Shown: positions 11,286 through 23,700, counted from the first letter of the stretch. The stretch: 64,000 nucleotides of DNA from Oidiodendron maius Zn (GCA_000827325.1 KN832870.1:1860001-1924000); one strand, 5' to 3'. The notes: generated from the sequence alone by a model not told the origin. Made by a program: numbers and translations.

Positions 11286-12506
11286 TTATTTAACTCCCTT
11301 GATGGTCTTCCCAGCTGTCTCAATCTTATAGCCAAGATACTCTCTTGCACTGTCCAATGGGTTTCCCGCCTTCTCACCTCTAAGGCCATTGATCGTGTTG
11401 GACATCTTAGATGAGTTATCTCCAACCCTCTCAGCAACATTTTCAACGCCCTCTCTCACACTCTCGCCGAGTTTCTCGGCACCATCCCGAATGGCTTCGC
11501 CGGCCTGGGCAGCGAGTTCAGCAGGGGAGGGATATTTGTTGAGAGCCTTCAGGAGTAGGTAATAGGCATGGACAATCAGTTTATGGATTGCTTCCTTGAT
11601 AATCATGGTAATCCCGTGGCTGAAGAATCCTTTGAGTATTTCACCGAACACTCCCTCATATAGTGCTGCAGGTCCATCTCTTCTATATATTTCAAGAACA
11701 GTTGTAAAGACGGTGGCTCGCTTTGAATCCTTTCTGGCACCTGAAGATGCTTGAGCGCGAGCTTTTGCGAGCGAGAAAGGATATGTTATGGTAGATGCGA
11801 ACCCCTTGCTAACTGCCGCCATCAAGAATGTAACCCTGACCCCTGGATCATCACGTCTCGACCTTGGAAGGAGGTACCTTTTGAAGAATTCATATAAGAA
11901 GAAGGTGATACTTGGATTCAATGTAAGAATGAGTGATGCTGAATAGCCTGACCAGAACCCTTGGATTCCCTTTTCGGACTTGATGGCCGAGGCTATTTCT
12001 GAGACGGATGGTTCATCGGATTTCGACTTAGAACGCGCCGAGACCATTGATGCCGTCTGTTTCCGTGTTACAATATTGGAAATGGGTGTGGTGAAGAATT
12101 TTGACATGGCCCCAGCTAATGCTCCTAATCCTAGCTCATCTAACACTGGAAGGGTCTTCGCACTCTTGCTGTGTGCCTTTAGCCGTTTTGTACGGAGGTA
12201 ATTGTAAAACAGGAAGAACAGAAAAGAGTCTGCAATCGACTTTCCAGTGTCTGCAAGTAAACCGCTATAAAACGCTGTTATACCCCCTTCCCTGTTGTAT
12301 ATCTTATCAAATGCGTCAAGAACGCCATCGTATTCGACTTCATCGGAGGTTGAAGAGGACTTCCGAAGCTGCCGCTGGACTTGGAGTCTAGTTATAATGA
12401 GGTCAAGAGGGTAGATTGATAGATTCGAGATGGCTGTGCCTGTTGCGCCAGCAATGGCGTGGCCGAGAGCTGGTAGGGCAGGCCCTATAGGAGTGGACGT
12501 GGGCAT
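11286..12506 (-). CDS. mitochondrial carrier family, peroxisomal PMP47/ANT1-like
   Basis: Single-exon carrier of 406 residues. The three SLC25 repeats show IYPLDLIITRLQVQ (first), FTTPISNIVTRKQ (second) and TYPFSLAKARAQ (third), i.e. the Px[DE/S]xx[KR] signatures, the second and third lacking the acidic residue. The N-terminus GHAIAGATGTAISNLSIYPLD and the ADSFLFFLFYNYLR helix resemble peroxisomal carriers (PMP47/Ant1), which exchange ATP/AMP or related nucleotides across the peroxisomal membrane. After the sixth helix there is an unusually long C-terminal tail of about 90 residues with an amphipathic pattern (AAQAGEAIRDGAEKLGESVR). Substrate is inferred from resemblance only. Confidence 0.85.
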   Translation of the reverse strand: MPTSTPIGPALPALGHAIAGATGTAISNLSIYPLDLIITRLQVQRQLRKSSSTSDEVEYDGVLDAFDKIYNREGGITAFYSGLLADTGKSIADSFLFFLFYNYLRTKRLKAHSKSAKTLPVLDELGLGALAGAMSKFFTTPISNIVTRKQTASMVSARSKSKSDEPSVSEIASAIKSEKGIQGFWSGYSASLILTLNPSITFFLYEFFKRYLLPRSRRDDPGVRVTFLMAAVSKGFASTITYPFSLAKARAQASSGARKDSKRATVFTTVLEIYRRDGPAALYEGVFGEILKGFFSHGITMIIKEAIHKLIVHAYYLLLKALNKYPSPAELAAQAGEAIRDGAEKLGESVREGVENVAERVGDNSSKMSNTINGLRGEKAGNPLDSAREYLGYKIETAGKTIKGVK

Positions 12507-14263
12507 TTCGTGCGCCTTGTGGGATATGGAGAGGGGCCGTGGGCAGCGCTGGTCTCATTTCTGCAGTGCCAGGGTTATATTAGCATTTTGGCAATGATGT
12601 AGACACCTCTAGTTGCTGTTCGATGCTCACTCAACGGTTTGAGAACATGAGCTTCTTAAGTTTCGGTAGATCAGAAGCGGTGACGTAATGTCAGCGCATA
12701 TCTTTTGTTATCTAGATGTACCTCGGCTAACCGCGACCACCTGGTGGAACCCAAGTACTTTAAACTCACCTTATGTATACAGGATTATATGAGGAGAGGA
12801 GCGTTTAGGTGTCTTGATACAAGTAATCCACGCTCTCGTCCATTACATAGCATTTATGCAGCTACATAGACTATAAATAAAACACCCCGTTCTCTCAGAT
12901 ATGGAGGTCGTATCCGCCAGCTCATCATCCCGGCACTGAAATTCCGTGCTCGATGATCAACTACATGCTCTCATACATCTGAAGCGTACATCAGGTATCA
13001 ATGGCAGCGTTTGTTGATCTGGGGTTGTAAGAGACGCTGAAGCTACTCGCGAGAACTTGGCGGACTGACGTCATAACATATGGCTATTTCCCGCGTAAAT
13101 TATTCAGGGCAAAATGAGATGGAATTTATCTCCGCTGTATATCGCTTTTTAATTTGCGATGTGCAACAAAATTCCGGCTTCCGCTTCCCGGCTTCCCGGA
13201 AGCAGTCAGGGGTACATACGATGACATCAGTCCCAACAGCCTCGCAGCAGCTGGTGCCTGGAGCATAGATATCTGATGTAGCATCTGGTGAGAAGATTCG
13301 ATTTGTGAGGCTCTTTGTAGTTCCAGGGGTTGTGTTTGGATCTGACGTGGCTCTTTCCGGCCTCTGCACTGCTGGATATTTGGGCGGTGCCTGGCAACCA
13401 ACCAGCCTTACGCATCTTTCGCACCATATTTGTGTAGACCTTGCCAAGATATATTTATGATACCCTTTCCTTTGTTTTTGATGTATATATCATGATTTTG
13501 CCAATAAATCTGCTTCAGATACAACCCTCACAACTTAACAGAACACAACCTCCCACAGTTATTCAATACCTAAAAATTTATCCTATCTCAATCAATCAAA
13601 TCATGCATCTCAACAATACATAAAGCAAGTGTGCAGATATTAATTGTGGTACAATTCTCTCAGCCTCAGTCCTCTCTGTTCTCCGTTGCCGGCCCCAAAG
13701 TTCAACTCAGGTTAAATCCTAAATATAAGGTTTAGGTATTCAACTTAACCTTCTCGTGATGTATTGCCAATTTTACAAACCTTGATAATACGCGCCTTGA
13801 TATGGACCTAGCCACATCACGTGAGGATAACGTGATATCGACGCACTAACACGAGCATTTCGCATTCAGTTCATCGCTACCTCGGCTGTACCTAAAGATG
13901 GTTGCTCAACAGAGTTTGAGATCCTTAGTGGCTCGGGCTCGGTATGGCTTCAATTGAATCTTGAAAGGTAGAGGTAGCTACGGAGGCTATAAAATTAGTT
14001 GTAGCAATGGGTGCACAGATCCTAGGTAGGCACACGGAAGTGTCAAGAGGAAGGAAAGGTAATAAGTAAATTTTTGTTGGAGTGGTGTCGAATCTATACA
14101 GTCTACTATAGTACAGGAGGGCCGTCTATCCGTCTATGCCAGTCTATCTATAGGTCTATATGGACTCGATCCATCTAATTCTTTTCTTCTTTCCGACTCC
14201 CATGCTATGCAACGCACACACCAAACTCTCTACCCCTGTCTCCGAGGAAACCGCCTATCTTAT
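12507..14263. other. 1.75-kb intergenic region
   Basis: Largest gene-poor stretch in the window. Several short overlapping ORFs near 13.1-13.6 kb show no recognisable domain. A hexamer GTCTAT recurs near 14.12-14.16 kb. An ATG at about 13898 starts a short basic, presequence-like reading (MVAQQSLRSLVARA) followed by a GTATGG donor-like site, but I could not extend it into a gene. Confidence 0.4.
14124..14159. repeat. imperfect GTCTAT hexamer repeat
   Basis: Four GTCTAT hexamers spaced 8, 10 and 12 bp apart, just downstream of the ATP9 stop codon on its 3' side. Possibly 3' UTR of ATP9. Confidence 0.6.
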
Positions 14264-14831
14264 TTACACGTACTTGCACATCATGGCAACCATGAGGTCG
14301 AACAGACCGATAGCCTCGACGAAAGCGAAGCCCAGAATGGCGTAGGAGAAGAGCTGACCACGCATGCTGGGGTTGCGGGCAACGGCCATCAGGAGGGATG
14401 CAAAGACCATGCCGATACCGATACCAGCACCACCAAGACCGATAGCAGCAGAACCCATACCAATGTTTTGGGAGACTTGCACCATGGCAGAGGCGATCTC
14501 AGAGGAGTAGGCGCGGCGGCCCATGACGTTACGAGTGGTGGCCTTGAGGATGGTGGAAGCTTGCTGGCGCTTCATGGCCTGGAAGGGGGTATTGCTGCGG
14601 ACGCTGACGCCTATTTATGGACTTCTGTGAGCAATTGTGTCTTCTTATACCAATCGATAAGGACGGAATAACCAAATGCGGAGGAGATGGATGCTGAAAG
14701 AACTTACCAGAGAAGGCACGCTGGGAAGCCTGAGCCTTGATGTTGCTTCGGAGAGCAGGACGAGCAGCCTTGATGGCAGACTGGCCCATGAGAGAGGCCA
14801 TCTTTGGGGCAATGATGCGTGCGGAAGCCAT
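14264..14831 (-). CDS. ATP9: ATP synthase subunit c, nuclear-encoded, mitochondrial
   Basis: Proteolipid forming the c-ring of the mitochondrial F1Fo ATP synthase. Exons 14708-14831 and 14264-14610 (intron starting GTAAGTT) give 156 residues. The first ~80 residues are a basic, Ser/Ala-rich presequence (MASARIIAPKMASLMG, then KRQQASTILKATTRNVMGRR) that directs import. The mature part begins near AYSSEIASAMVQ and shows the two proteolipid helices, the Gly-rich GSAAIGLGGAGIGIGMVFAS and ILGFAFVEAIGLFDLMVAMM, joined by the polar loop ARNPSMRGQ. The proton-carrying Glu lies in FVEAIGL. In filamentous fungi this gene is typically nuclear, which agrees with the presequence here. Confidence 0.97.
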
Positions 14832-16326
14832 TGTGATGTGAGAGAGTGTGATGTGTGGGGAAGAAGAGGACGAGAGACAAGACTTGGATGGAGGACGGCT
14901 TAGGTGGAGAAGAGATTTCAGGTGTGGTAGAGAACAGACAGCAAGTGGAAGAGAGAAGGAAGGACGACGAGAGAGAGAGAGAGAGATGGAAGCTCGAATT
15001 TTTCCTGCCTCGCGTCTAAGGTCATGCAAGTGGTCTGTGAGCGAGCTGGATGCGGAAATCAGCTATCAGGAGAGCACCCGCACGGCACACTTGAGCCAGG
15101 ACTGCGGATCCCCTTGACCCAGCATCCTGATGTTGAGAGCCAACCACTCCTCCTGATCGGTCAGACGGCAGCCAGACGGAGTGTAGCGCGCGTGTAAGAT
15201 CGTGGAAAAAGAATGGGTTGTCGCAGAGGCATCTCCACTGAGCCCACCAAGCGGACCTGGTGTGCACGAGCAAGGGAGCATGTCGGGAGAACGCGGGAAT
15301 TGGATCTGACGAAATTTTCCACCCCTTTCTGTTTTCGCTTATTTTTTTCCTCTTTCATTCCCGAAACATTCCTTTTTTTTTTCAGCCTCGTGTCCGGGAA
15401 TTACCCACGGACGTCGGCTGGGTGCCAATATAAAACACCGCTCGAGTGGGTTCAAGCCGATGCATTAGCTCTATCTCGACGACACAGACTTTCATCGTAA
15501 CAGCCGATTCTTAGAGCAGAGGTCGATAATGCGTCAAGGGGAACTCCGTTCCACCTCACTCCTTAACACTTTTCTAATTGAGCTTGAGATCGAGCTTAGG
15601 CTGAAAGGCAGTGTTAAGGAAATAAAAACTCGGGGGGAAAAAGAAATTTTTTTTTTTAGCAAAACGAAGACCGAGTCAGTCAGCCTCACCACGTGTGGTA
15701 GCCGGGATTTCCTTTGGGCATGTCCCGAAATGGGTCTCCACTCCCTTGAACCTATTGTCGTAATTTTGTCCCATAGCGCGGTCCGATTCCTCCCGCAAGG
15801 CCCTTCGCTATACTCACATACCGTGTCTATGTATCCCATAGCATAGTACTTGATGCTCAGCACACTCGGCCATAGTGGACAGACCGCGAAACGGTGTCAG
15901 ACATGATAAAGAGAACATAAATGCCAAAGTACGTCCTTGCAGCTTGTGTGAAGTATTGTTAGGTAAGTAGGGCGTGTGGAGGTAAGAGCTTAAAAATTTA
16001 TCGGTCGGAAAAATCTCGGGTTGATCACGTGATACTTCCTAAAACAGGGATCCGGAGCTGCATAACGAGCCCATAACCTTAGCCAAGGAACCAACTCGAG
16101 ATTGCGGCTGCCATTTCCGGCGTCCGTTGCATCAAGAGTTGGACGAGCGGCCGGAGTTGTTATGGGACTACCGGAGGCTACTGTCCTTTCGAGTCCTTTG
16201 GTCAGGATTGAAGTTCATTCCGCGGAGTAAAGCCAGCCGCATTTATGGTATGTAGGCACTTGTCCCATCCTGAAGGGCATCACAATCGTTAAGACATGGA
16301 AAAGCGATTAATGACAAATAATGAAA
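14832..16326. other. intergenic, ATP9 promoter and leader, no other gene
   Basis: The ATP9-proximal part is purine-rich on the plus strand, so the ATP9 transcript would have a CT-rich leader. From 15.1 to 16.3 kb I see ORFs in several frames but nothing with recognisable protein character. Confidence 0.4.
14969..14986. repeat. (GA)n microsatellite
   Basis: Nine GA units, in the presumed ATP9 leader; reads as a CT tract in the transcript. Confidence 0.85.
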
Positions 16327-18107
16327 TTATTCAGTTGGTGCAATCCGGACTCTGGCCCTCTCCAGCCAGCTCAGTTCTCCAGCTCTGGTGGCTGCTTGTA
16401 TATTGTACAGCTCATCGATCAGGGCCGGCACAAAAGTTCCGGGCCCTCTGACGTCGTCACGCCCAGCAGCAATTTCTGCCGCAATCTCAAAGTGAAGAAG
16501 CCCGGCAATGGTAGCAAGGAGCTTGTCGTCCCGACTGACAGCTAGCATCAAGGAGATGATTGTGCCCAATACGCATCCTGTGCCTGTAACTCTTCCTAAC
16601 ATTTCGTGACCGTTTGATACGGCGAACGTGCGCTGTCCATCGCTCACAAAATCAGTAGTGCCTGTCATGAGGACGACGTTCCGCTCTCTCGTTGCAAGCT
16701 CGCAAACCAGTGCTGCCTTCTCCACATCAGAGAGAGTGCTAGCACCACTGTCAACTCCTCTTTGTTGAACTGTCGACCCGAGGACGGTCTTGATTTCACC
16801 CTCATTACCTTTGATAACATCAAAGTACCCTTCTACCATTAAGGTCTTGATGGCGGACCGGCGCACGGCAGTAGCTCCAGCGCCAACAGGATCTAGTACA
16901 ACTGGTCCGCCTTTGAGGTTATATGCTCGTAGTGATAGGGAATAGTTCTGTAGCCCTTCGGGCGTCACAGTTCCCATGTTTATGACCAGCGAACCTCCCA
17001 ATTTGGAGAGATCTTTCGCCTCCTGGCCGTAATTCGCCATTATAGGAGAACCTCCTACAGCTAGTGCAACATTCGCTGCAAAGTTTTGGACAACCAGGTT
17101 CGTCATGTTGTGTGAGAGCGGATTCTTCTCACCAACAGCTCTGATGACTCCGGGAATCTGAGAAATGAGGCTGCTGGCATCTTGTTTCTTCCTAGAGTTT
17201 GCTAGTGATGCGGCAGCGAATGGTGGAGGGCTTTTAACGAGGCTAAGAATTTCCTCGGCGGTTGATTTAGGATCCTTTGCAGCAATAATGGCGCTGACAA
17301 CGGCAACACCGTCGAGCTGTTTTGTTGGACATGACGACTGATACAGAACACGTTGGACGTTTGTGGTATTGATCCCTCCAATAGTGACGGTCCGTACGTT
17401 GCTCCCTTCATCTGAGATTGCTCGGAGTATCTCTTGCGTTCCTGTTGTTCCAATTATATCCTTGGTATTGGTTTTCCTGGCTTCGAGTTAGCCAGTCACA
17501 TACTCGCATATCTGGCTTGGCTACAATTACGTTGGCGTTGCAAACATGGTTCCAATGCCCAGGTAATCAGCCCCCTGTCTACATGCCTTTAATGCCTCCG
17601 TGACAGTGGATACTGTCACGCCAATAATGGCATCGTTCCCAAGAAGCTTCCTGGCCGTCTGGAGATCTCCATCGGGTCAGGTACTATGGCGCGAGTCCAG
17701 TGATATTCCACATACCGAGATCATCTTGGCCAATATGTACACCCTCGCAGCCTACTGCCAAAGCAACATCGACTCGGTCATTTATGAGAAGAGGAACGTT
17801 ATGCTCTCGGGTTATCGCGTGCAACTTCCGAGCCGTGGAGACGAGAGCAGCCTGAGGGGTCCAATCAGCCGCGCTCCAGAAAATCCAGACACACAGAAAC
17901 ACAAAAACCAAATTCGGAGGCCTTGGGATTTAGTCTACGACTAGAAAGATTCCTTACGGTATCGCTTGTCTTGTCCCGGTATTGGCAGATGGTGACGCCT
18001 CCCCTCAACGCGGCCTCGACAACCTCGGCGAGATCTCTGTGGCCGAGGACGGCAGGGGTCGAGTCCGTCACCAAGTATAAAGAATAATCGACATTGCTGG
18101 GTGCCAT
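16327..18107 (-). CDS. THI6: THI6: thiamine-phosphate synthase / hydroxyethylthiazole kinase
   Basis: Bifunctional enzyme of thiamine biosynthesis: the N-terminal half joins HMP-PP and HET-P to thiamine phosphate, the C-terminal half phosphorylates hydroxyethylthiazole. Exons 17958-18107, 17716-17851, 17531-17666 and 16327-17476 give 523 residues with all junctions in frame. Synthase part: [80 protein letters not shown]. Kinase part: [44 protein letters not shown] and [11 protein letters not shown] (catalytic Cys). For exon 3 I chose the acceptor at 17666 because it alone keeps [10 protein letters not shown] in frame. The start at MAPSNVDYS fits the family. No riboswitch-like element was seen. 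Confidence 0.95.
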
Positions 18108-19100
18108 TCTCGATCTCACGCTGTGTCGGAGATGGGATCTTGGTGGCCGTTTGGCACGCAATCTGCTGGGTTCTTCCCCGCAAAATCGAGCCACCAGAAA
18201 TGGCGGCTACACCTGATGGTCGCGAGATAGTTGGTTATGGTTCATGCACCGATTGTGGCAAACCAGGCAAACATGCAAAGCATCGCCGCCTCAATGCACC
18301 GTAGGATAGGAGTACGGGTTGGGCCTGTATATCACAGCGTCGGTGTCCTGCAGTGAAATACGATAAGTGGAGGGAGCGGGGAGATTTATGGCCAGTGGTG
18401 GTAAATCTCCGGCTCTTCCATTTCCATTAGCCGAAACGCGCTAAGGAATTTCTCTCGTTTTGGGCTATTTCTTATTCATCTTCTGCCAACTTCCCACCAC
18501 AACCCATCAACGCCCAAAGAACATCTCTGTTCTCAGAACAAAATTGTGCCTCGCTCTTCCCTCATCGATCCATATCCAGGTCACCCTGATAGATCTGTGC
18601 TTGCTCTTCTGGTCCGTCCGCCCAGGCGACCCGTTCCACGCGCTTCCACGTCGCCCGACTTCGCCTCACTCGAATAGTGGCAGCATTGAGACGACGCTCA
18701 CCAGATCTCTTCTCGCACCGGCAAAGGAAGTCACCCTCTTCCACACGTCTACACCCTTCCCTGCAAACCCATCGCCAAGTCCACTGGTACATCTGAGTTT
18801 TATGTATCTCACACCCCACGCCAACGACTTCAGACACCAGCCGCCTCTCGAGCTGCATGCATTTCGCATACCGCGGAAGCCTTGTAGTTCCTACTTCTCC
18901 TCCAACGGATAATATCCCCGATCAACGAATGTCCCATTAACACCGTCGCTGTCCGATCTTAGTCTCGCCCTTCAGTATTTCCCGTCATCACCTGTTCCGC
19001 ATGTTCCATGTCGCATCAGCACGTCGCCTAACGGTCATCATTGCGCCCTGAACAATCCTGAATCCCACCACACACACATCACCTCAAGCATCCCACAACC
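18108..19100. promoter_or_regulatory. THI6/eIF5 divergent interval with long CT-rich eIF5 leader
   Basis: Nearly 1 kb between two start codons. From about 18.45 kb on, the plus strand is pyrimidine-rich as in fungal leaders and carries short upstream ORFs (18802-18912, 18857-18940, 19001-19051). The exact transcription start is unknown. Confidence 0.5.
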
Positions 19101-20432
19101 ATGGCTACCATCAACATCCGCAGCGATGTCAAGGACCCCTTCTACCGATACAAGATGGAGAAACTCCAGTCCAAGATCGAGGGGAAGGGGAACGGCATCA
19201 AGACTGTCATTGTCAATCTCAGCAGCGTGGCGCAGTCTCTCGCTCGCCCGGGAGCCTATGTTATCAAGTATTTTGGCTTTGAGCTAGGCGCCCAGACCAA
19301 TACTAATCCGGCTGACGATCGCTGGATCATCAACGGTGCCCACGAGGCTTCCAAGCTCCAGGATTACCTGGACGGTTTCATCAACAAGTTTGTTCTCTGC
19401 AAGAAGTGCAAGAATCCCGAGACCGACGTGGTCATCAAGGATGGCCGTATCTTGCTCGACTGCAAGGCCTGCGGCCAGCGCTCAGATGTTGACCTGCGCC
19501 TGAAGCTAAGCGGCTTTATTCTCAAGAACCAGCCAAAGAAAGGCAAGAAGGACAAGTCTGAGAAGAAGGCTGCTCGCAAGGCCCGCGAGAATGCCAACGG
19601 GGATGCCAAGGAAAACGGACATGCCAGTGGTGGTGAGAGCAACTCTGAACACGGCTCGAATGGATATGGTGATGTTGCCGTCGAGGCTGGGAGTGATGAT
19701 GAGATGACGCGTCGAATCAAGACTGAAGCCCAAGAGCTGGATGCTGCTCCAGTCGAGGTCAAAGACGACGAATGGACGGTTGACATGTCTGCGGAGGCTG
19801 TCAAAGCCCGACAGGCCCAGCTTCCAGGGGAGCTAAAGCAGAAGCTTGTTCTTGGTGCTGATGACGATGACGAAGATGGTGAAGGCGGAGGAAGCTCTAC
19901 CTATGATCTGCTCGGAAGCTGGATCATCAGCGAAGCTGACGAGAAGGGGGGTGTAACCAAGGTTGATGACGTTGCCATCTACCTCAAGGCTAAGGAATTC
20001 GGTATCGAAGCCAAGCACCGTACACTTCTGGTCCTGGTCCAGACCATTTTTGACGATGACATCGTAAAGCAGATTCCAGCTCGCGCTTCAATGTTGAAGA
20101 ATGTGAGTTGTCATCTTGATCTCCTCTGAGATTTTGTTACTGACTTTGATCACTAGATGGTTACGTCTGAAAAGCATGAGAAAGCCCTTCTTGGAGGGGT
20201 GGAACGATTCATTGGACTTCGAGGCAAAGAAAACCCTGAAATGTACAACCAGACATCCAAGGTCCTCATGCTTCTTTATAACGAGGATATCCTCAGCGAA
20301 GAGGTTCTCACTAAATGGGGCACTAAGGCCAGCAAAAAGTACATCGACCTCCCAACCAGCAAGAAGGTGCGCAAGTCCGCTGAATCTTTCCTTACCTGGC
20401 TTGCTGAGGCCGAGAGCGATGACTCTGATTGA
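19101..20432 (+). CDS. TIF5: translation initiation factor eIF5
   Basis: eIF5 is the GTPase-activating protein for eIF2 and helps select the start codon. Exons 19101-20102 and 20157-20432 (intron GTGAGT...CACTAG) give 425 residues. The N-terminal eIF2B5-like fold shows INIRSDVKDPFYRYKME, with the catalytic Arg in NIRSDV, and the zinc-binding KCKNPETDVVIKDGRI / CKACGQRSDVDLRLKL with CKKC and CKAC pairs. A KKGKKDKSEKKAARKAR basic stretch and an acidic linker follow. The C-terminal W2/HEAT domain runs through LLVLVQTIFDDDIVKQIP and ends with AA-box-like FLTWLAEAESDDSD. Start chosen for MATINIRSD, the family start. Confidence 0.96.
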
Positions 20433-20716
20433 ATAAATCCGTCTATTTGATCCTCGCTCTCTCCGAGACTTTCGGGGCATCATTGTGCTTTTTCTGCTTG
20501 CATTGGACTTGTTCACATTTCCGTTACGACCAAGGATTCTGCGTTAAGAGCTACGGGTAGAATTGTTCGCTGCATGACCTGTCATGTGCTCAACTCACCC
20601 TGATTGTGCTATACAAAAGTGCCTCTGGTAGTAGCAATTGAAAATCATTCCACTCAATTGACTCGATTTTATGTATTATATGCAAATGCTTATGACTCTA
20701 CCCATAATGCCGCTGC

Positions 20717-23700
20717 TTATTCCAAAGGCGCAAATTCATACCCCTCTAACACCGGCCGATCTAGCTTCTCGTTCTTGCCTGCCATCTGCATCGCTAGCCA
20801 AACTGCATCGGGATTTACAACTGATAGCGCATCATGTACATCCCTTCTAACTGGTATCAGATCCTCAAGGAGCTCCACGACCTCATCAAACATGTCGTCA
20901 TCAATTCGCACATACTCAAGTACGGCAATAAAGAGTCCTACCACCCCCTCCCAAACCTGATTGACCTGTGAATAGATCCCCCTGCTCCCCGCTCCCCTCT
21001 TCTCAGCCGCCGCCTTTCCTCGCGACTGCCGTGCCATCTTCATCATATCAGACCACTCCGTCTGCATCCTCGTAGTCATGAAGTCTCCCGCGCTTCGGCA
21101 TATCTCTCCCAACGCGTCCGTGGTCGCTATCACTACAAATGGTTCGTCGTCGTATAGCCGATTGACCACCGTGGGCCAGATGTCGTTAATCAGAGGGAGG
21201 AATTCATCTTCGTTATTGCACAGGGTTTTACACGCTATGCTGACAAGACCTAGCAGCCTCGCGCGTAGAACGGGAGACTGGTTGGTTAGGTAGTGCTGGC
21301 CAAGACGAGCAATACTTTGTACCATGGTATAGATTTTGGTTGGAGGGGCTTTTTGGACTTCAATTGAACTTTGTTCCTGTTTTGGTTCCTTCCTCTCATC
21401 CCCTTCGAGATTCTCGCCTTCTGTCAAGGCATCTGCTTCGTCGAGAAGGGTTTTGGCATCTTTCCAAGGCGCTCTGGGAAAATCTTCATGAGCCAATGAC
21501 TCATCTTCGATCTTCGCTTTTTTCTCAAGCAAAGCAACAATCTCTTCAATTGTAGGACCTTGCAGCCTTTTCTTGCGGTGATCAGTATCCTTTCCACTCT
21601 CAATCTGAAGCTGTTCTGACGTTGACCCGACAGCCACAATTTCTCCTAAAACAGAAAATAATATATCAACGAGACGTTGATAACCATGGAAGTTATCCAA
21701 CGCTGCAAATATAGACTCGACCACATCATCTAGATAGAGTAGTAAGGATGGCCCAGTGAGTCGAATCATCATGATCAAGACCTGAGGAGCCTGCGGTGAT
21801 ATATTAAAGGTGTTAAGTCTCAAAGAAATGGCGTTTACCATATAGTCCACATTATCAACGATCATATCGCTCGCATTTACATACCCACATGCCTTTGAGA
21901 CTATGTTGAGACAGGTGATGGCATGCTCTCGAAGTCGGCCATTTGGCGATCCAAGTAACTGTGCGACGGGGTATAATGCGTCAATGAGCTCCAATCTAAA
22001 GTCTTCTTTTAACCGCAATGCAGTATCTGCTACAACTTCCAGTGCGATAGCTTGGAGTTGCCAGTCTGACCTTCTTTCATCGACTTCGGAGAGAATTGAC
22101 AGAGAATATGAGAATATCTCCTGGTTAATCGCCTCTTGTTCATCAGAAAATGCCACGGCGGAGGTGAAAAATTCATCCAGTTCCTGGTTCTTCGCTGCTG
22201 TTGTCCTTACGAGCTGTGAGGAGAGCCAGAAGGCCGACACAAGACTCAGTCCAGATGCTCCACGGGCATACTCGAGCATTTCGCCGGCCATGCTTATTTG
22301 AGACTCTCTTGTTCCCAAATTCGATAGCAAATTCAGGAGCTGGCTTCTGGTTTGCTTCTGGCTTTCTTCTGCTAAGATAATAGGATGAAAGCTCATTGAC
22401 AGCGCGTTATCGGTCGTAAGTATCAGCGCGGCCTGACTGTTTAAATCAAACTCCACTTCCTGAAGCGCCTTTAGAGGACTTGACGATGCTAACGTAACTG
22501 TAACACCATCCCGGAGTGATGTGGCCAGAGTATCTTCCAAAATTGAAGATTCCAGATTTAAGCTCACTAGTAATTCCCGTGCTTTTGAGAGTCGGCGCAA
22601 GGTGGATTGCTTCACTTCCTCATCATTGGCCTGCATGACTCGGGGAAGGCTAGTAACCCAATTATAGACAGTTCCTTTTATTGAATCGCCCAGATCGGGA
22701 TGAATCATAGCCAGGTCTGTCAGAGATGTTTTCCTCAATACGCCATCTTCGGCATCAACACCGTCTAATATCATACAAGTTTCGACAAGGATTGAAGCCG
22801 ACTCAGAGAGTGTGTCATGGCACTCGTTTAATATGGTCAAACAGAGTTGATTAAGCGCTATGAGAACATCAGTAGACTCGTGTTTCCGAAGTTTGATGAT
22901 ATTTGAGAGAGCAAGTTTAATTTGCCCAGTGGTTGCTTTCAGCCAAGATTTAGTAAGGGCATTTTTCTCGATATTAGGATCCTCGATATCTTTTATATTT
23001 CGAGTCCGTAGGTCACTCAAGATCGAGACCAAAACATTTTGTAGAACCTCCAGTGCATTAACAAGTGTCTTGCGAGACCTCCGTATCGACGTTCTTGGGG
23101 TAAGGGCCTTGGTCAGACCAGATATAGTTCCCGGCAGGAAGCTTGACAAAGCTTGGGGATCTTTGACACAGTGCCATACAGCATTTAAGGCACTTAATGC
23201 CTGGAGCTGGGCTTCCTGGGAAGGCCCATCTGTTATTCCATCAAGCAATACAGTCACACAGTGCCCAAGAGCCGGTATTGTACCAGGTTCGACTAAGACA
23301 GACGCACCACCGGGGGTTACAGCCAAATCTCGGAATAGGGCTGCTAGAGCGCCGTATGCCTCGATCACAAGTTCTTCCAGTGGCGGAGTTGAAGTCTGGC
23401 CTGGTACACCTCCGACTACAAACGTGAGCAATATGAGCAGCTGCTTGGCAAGGTCCAGGGAAATTCTCATCCTCCATCCGTATTCCAAGAGGATTTTTAA
23501 ACACTTTATGGTTAGCTCGGAGAGGCTGTCCGTGTACTTCTGCTTCCGTCTAAGAATTTGAGAGAGCGGAAAGAAGACGTAGTCGGCCAGTTTCTCGTCA
23601 AACACTCCATCAGATCGTTGACACTTTTCTTGTAGAACCTTCAAAAGTTTATTTGTAGACTCTACCAGGGCCTTCGAGCTTGTGGCGCTGCCATCATCTC

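Noticed and set aside
13898-13945. MVAQQSLRSLVARA presequence-like first exon followed by GTATGG
   Set aside because: Downstream acceptors lead to an early stop; no second exon could be found.
15440-15470. GGGTTCAAGCC resembling a tRNA T-arm
   Set aside because: No matching acceptor stem, D-arm or anticodon arm could be laid out around it.
17150-17175. CTGAGAAATGAGG resembling the start of a TPP riboswitch, near THI6
   Set aside because: It lies inside the THI6 coding region on the opposite strand, and the partner conserved segments (GAACCTGAT-type) are absent.
18101-18304. ORF with CTDCGKPGKHAKH, zinc-finger-like
   Set aside because: Too short, begins inside THI6 in antisense, and no second zinc-binding half; probably chance.
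23197-23561. plus-strand ORFs inside TTI1
   Set aside because: Antisense shadows of a continuous 1008-codon exon.
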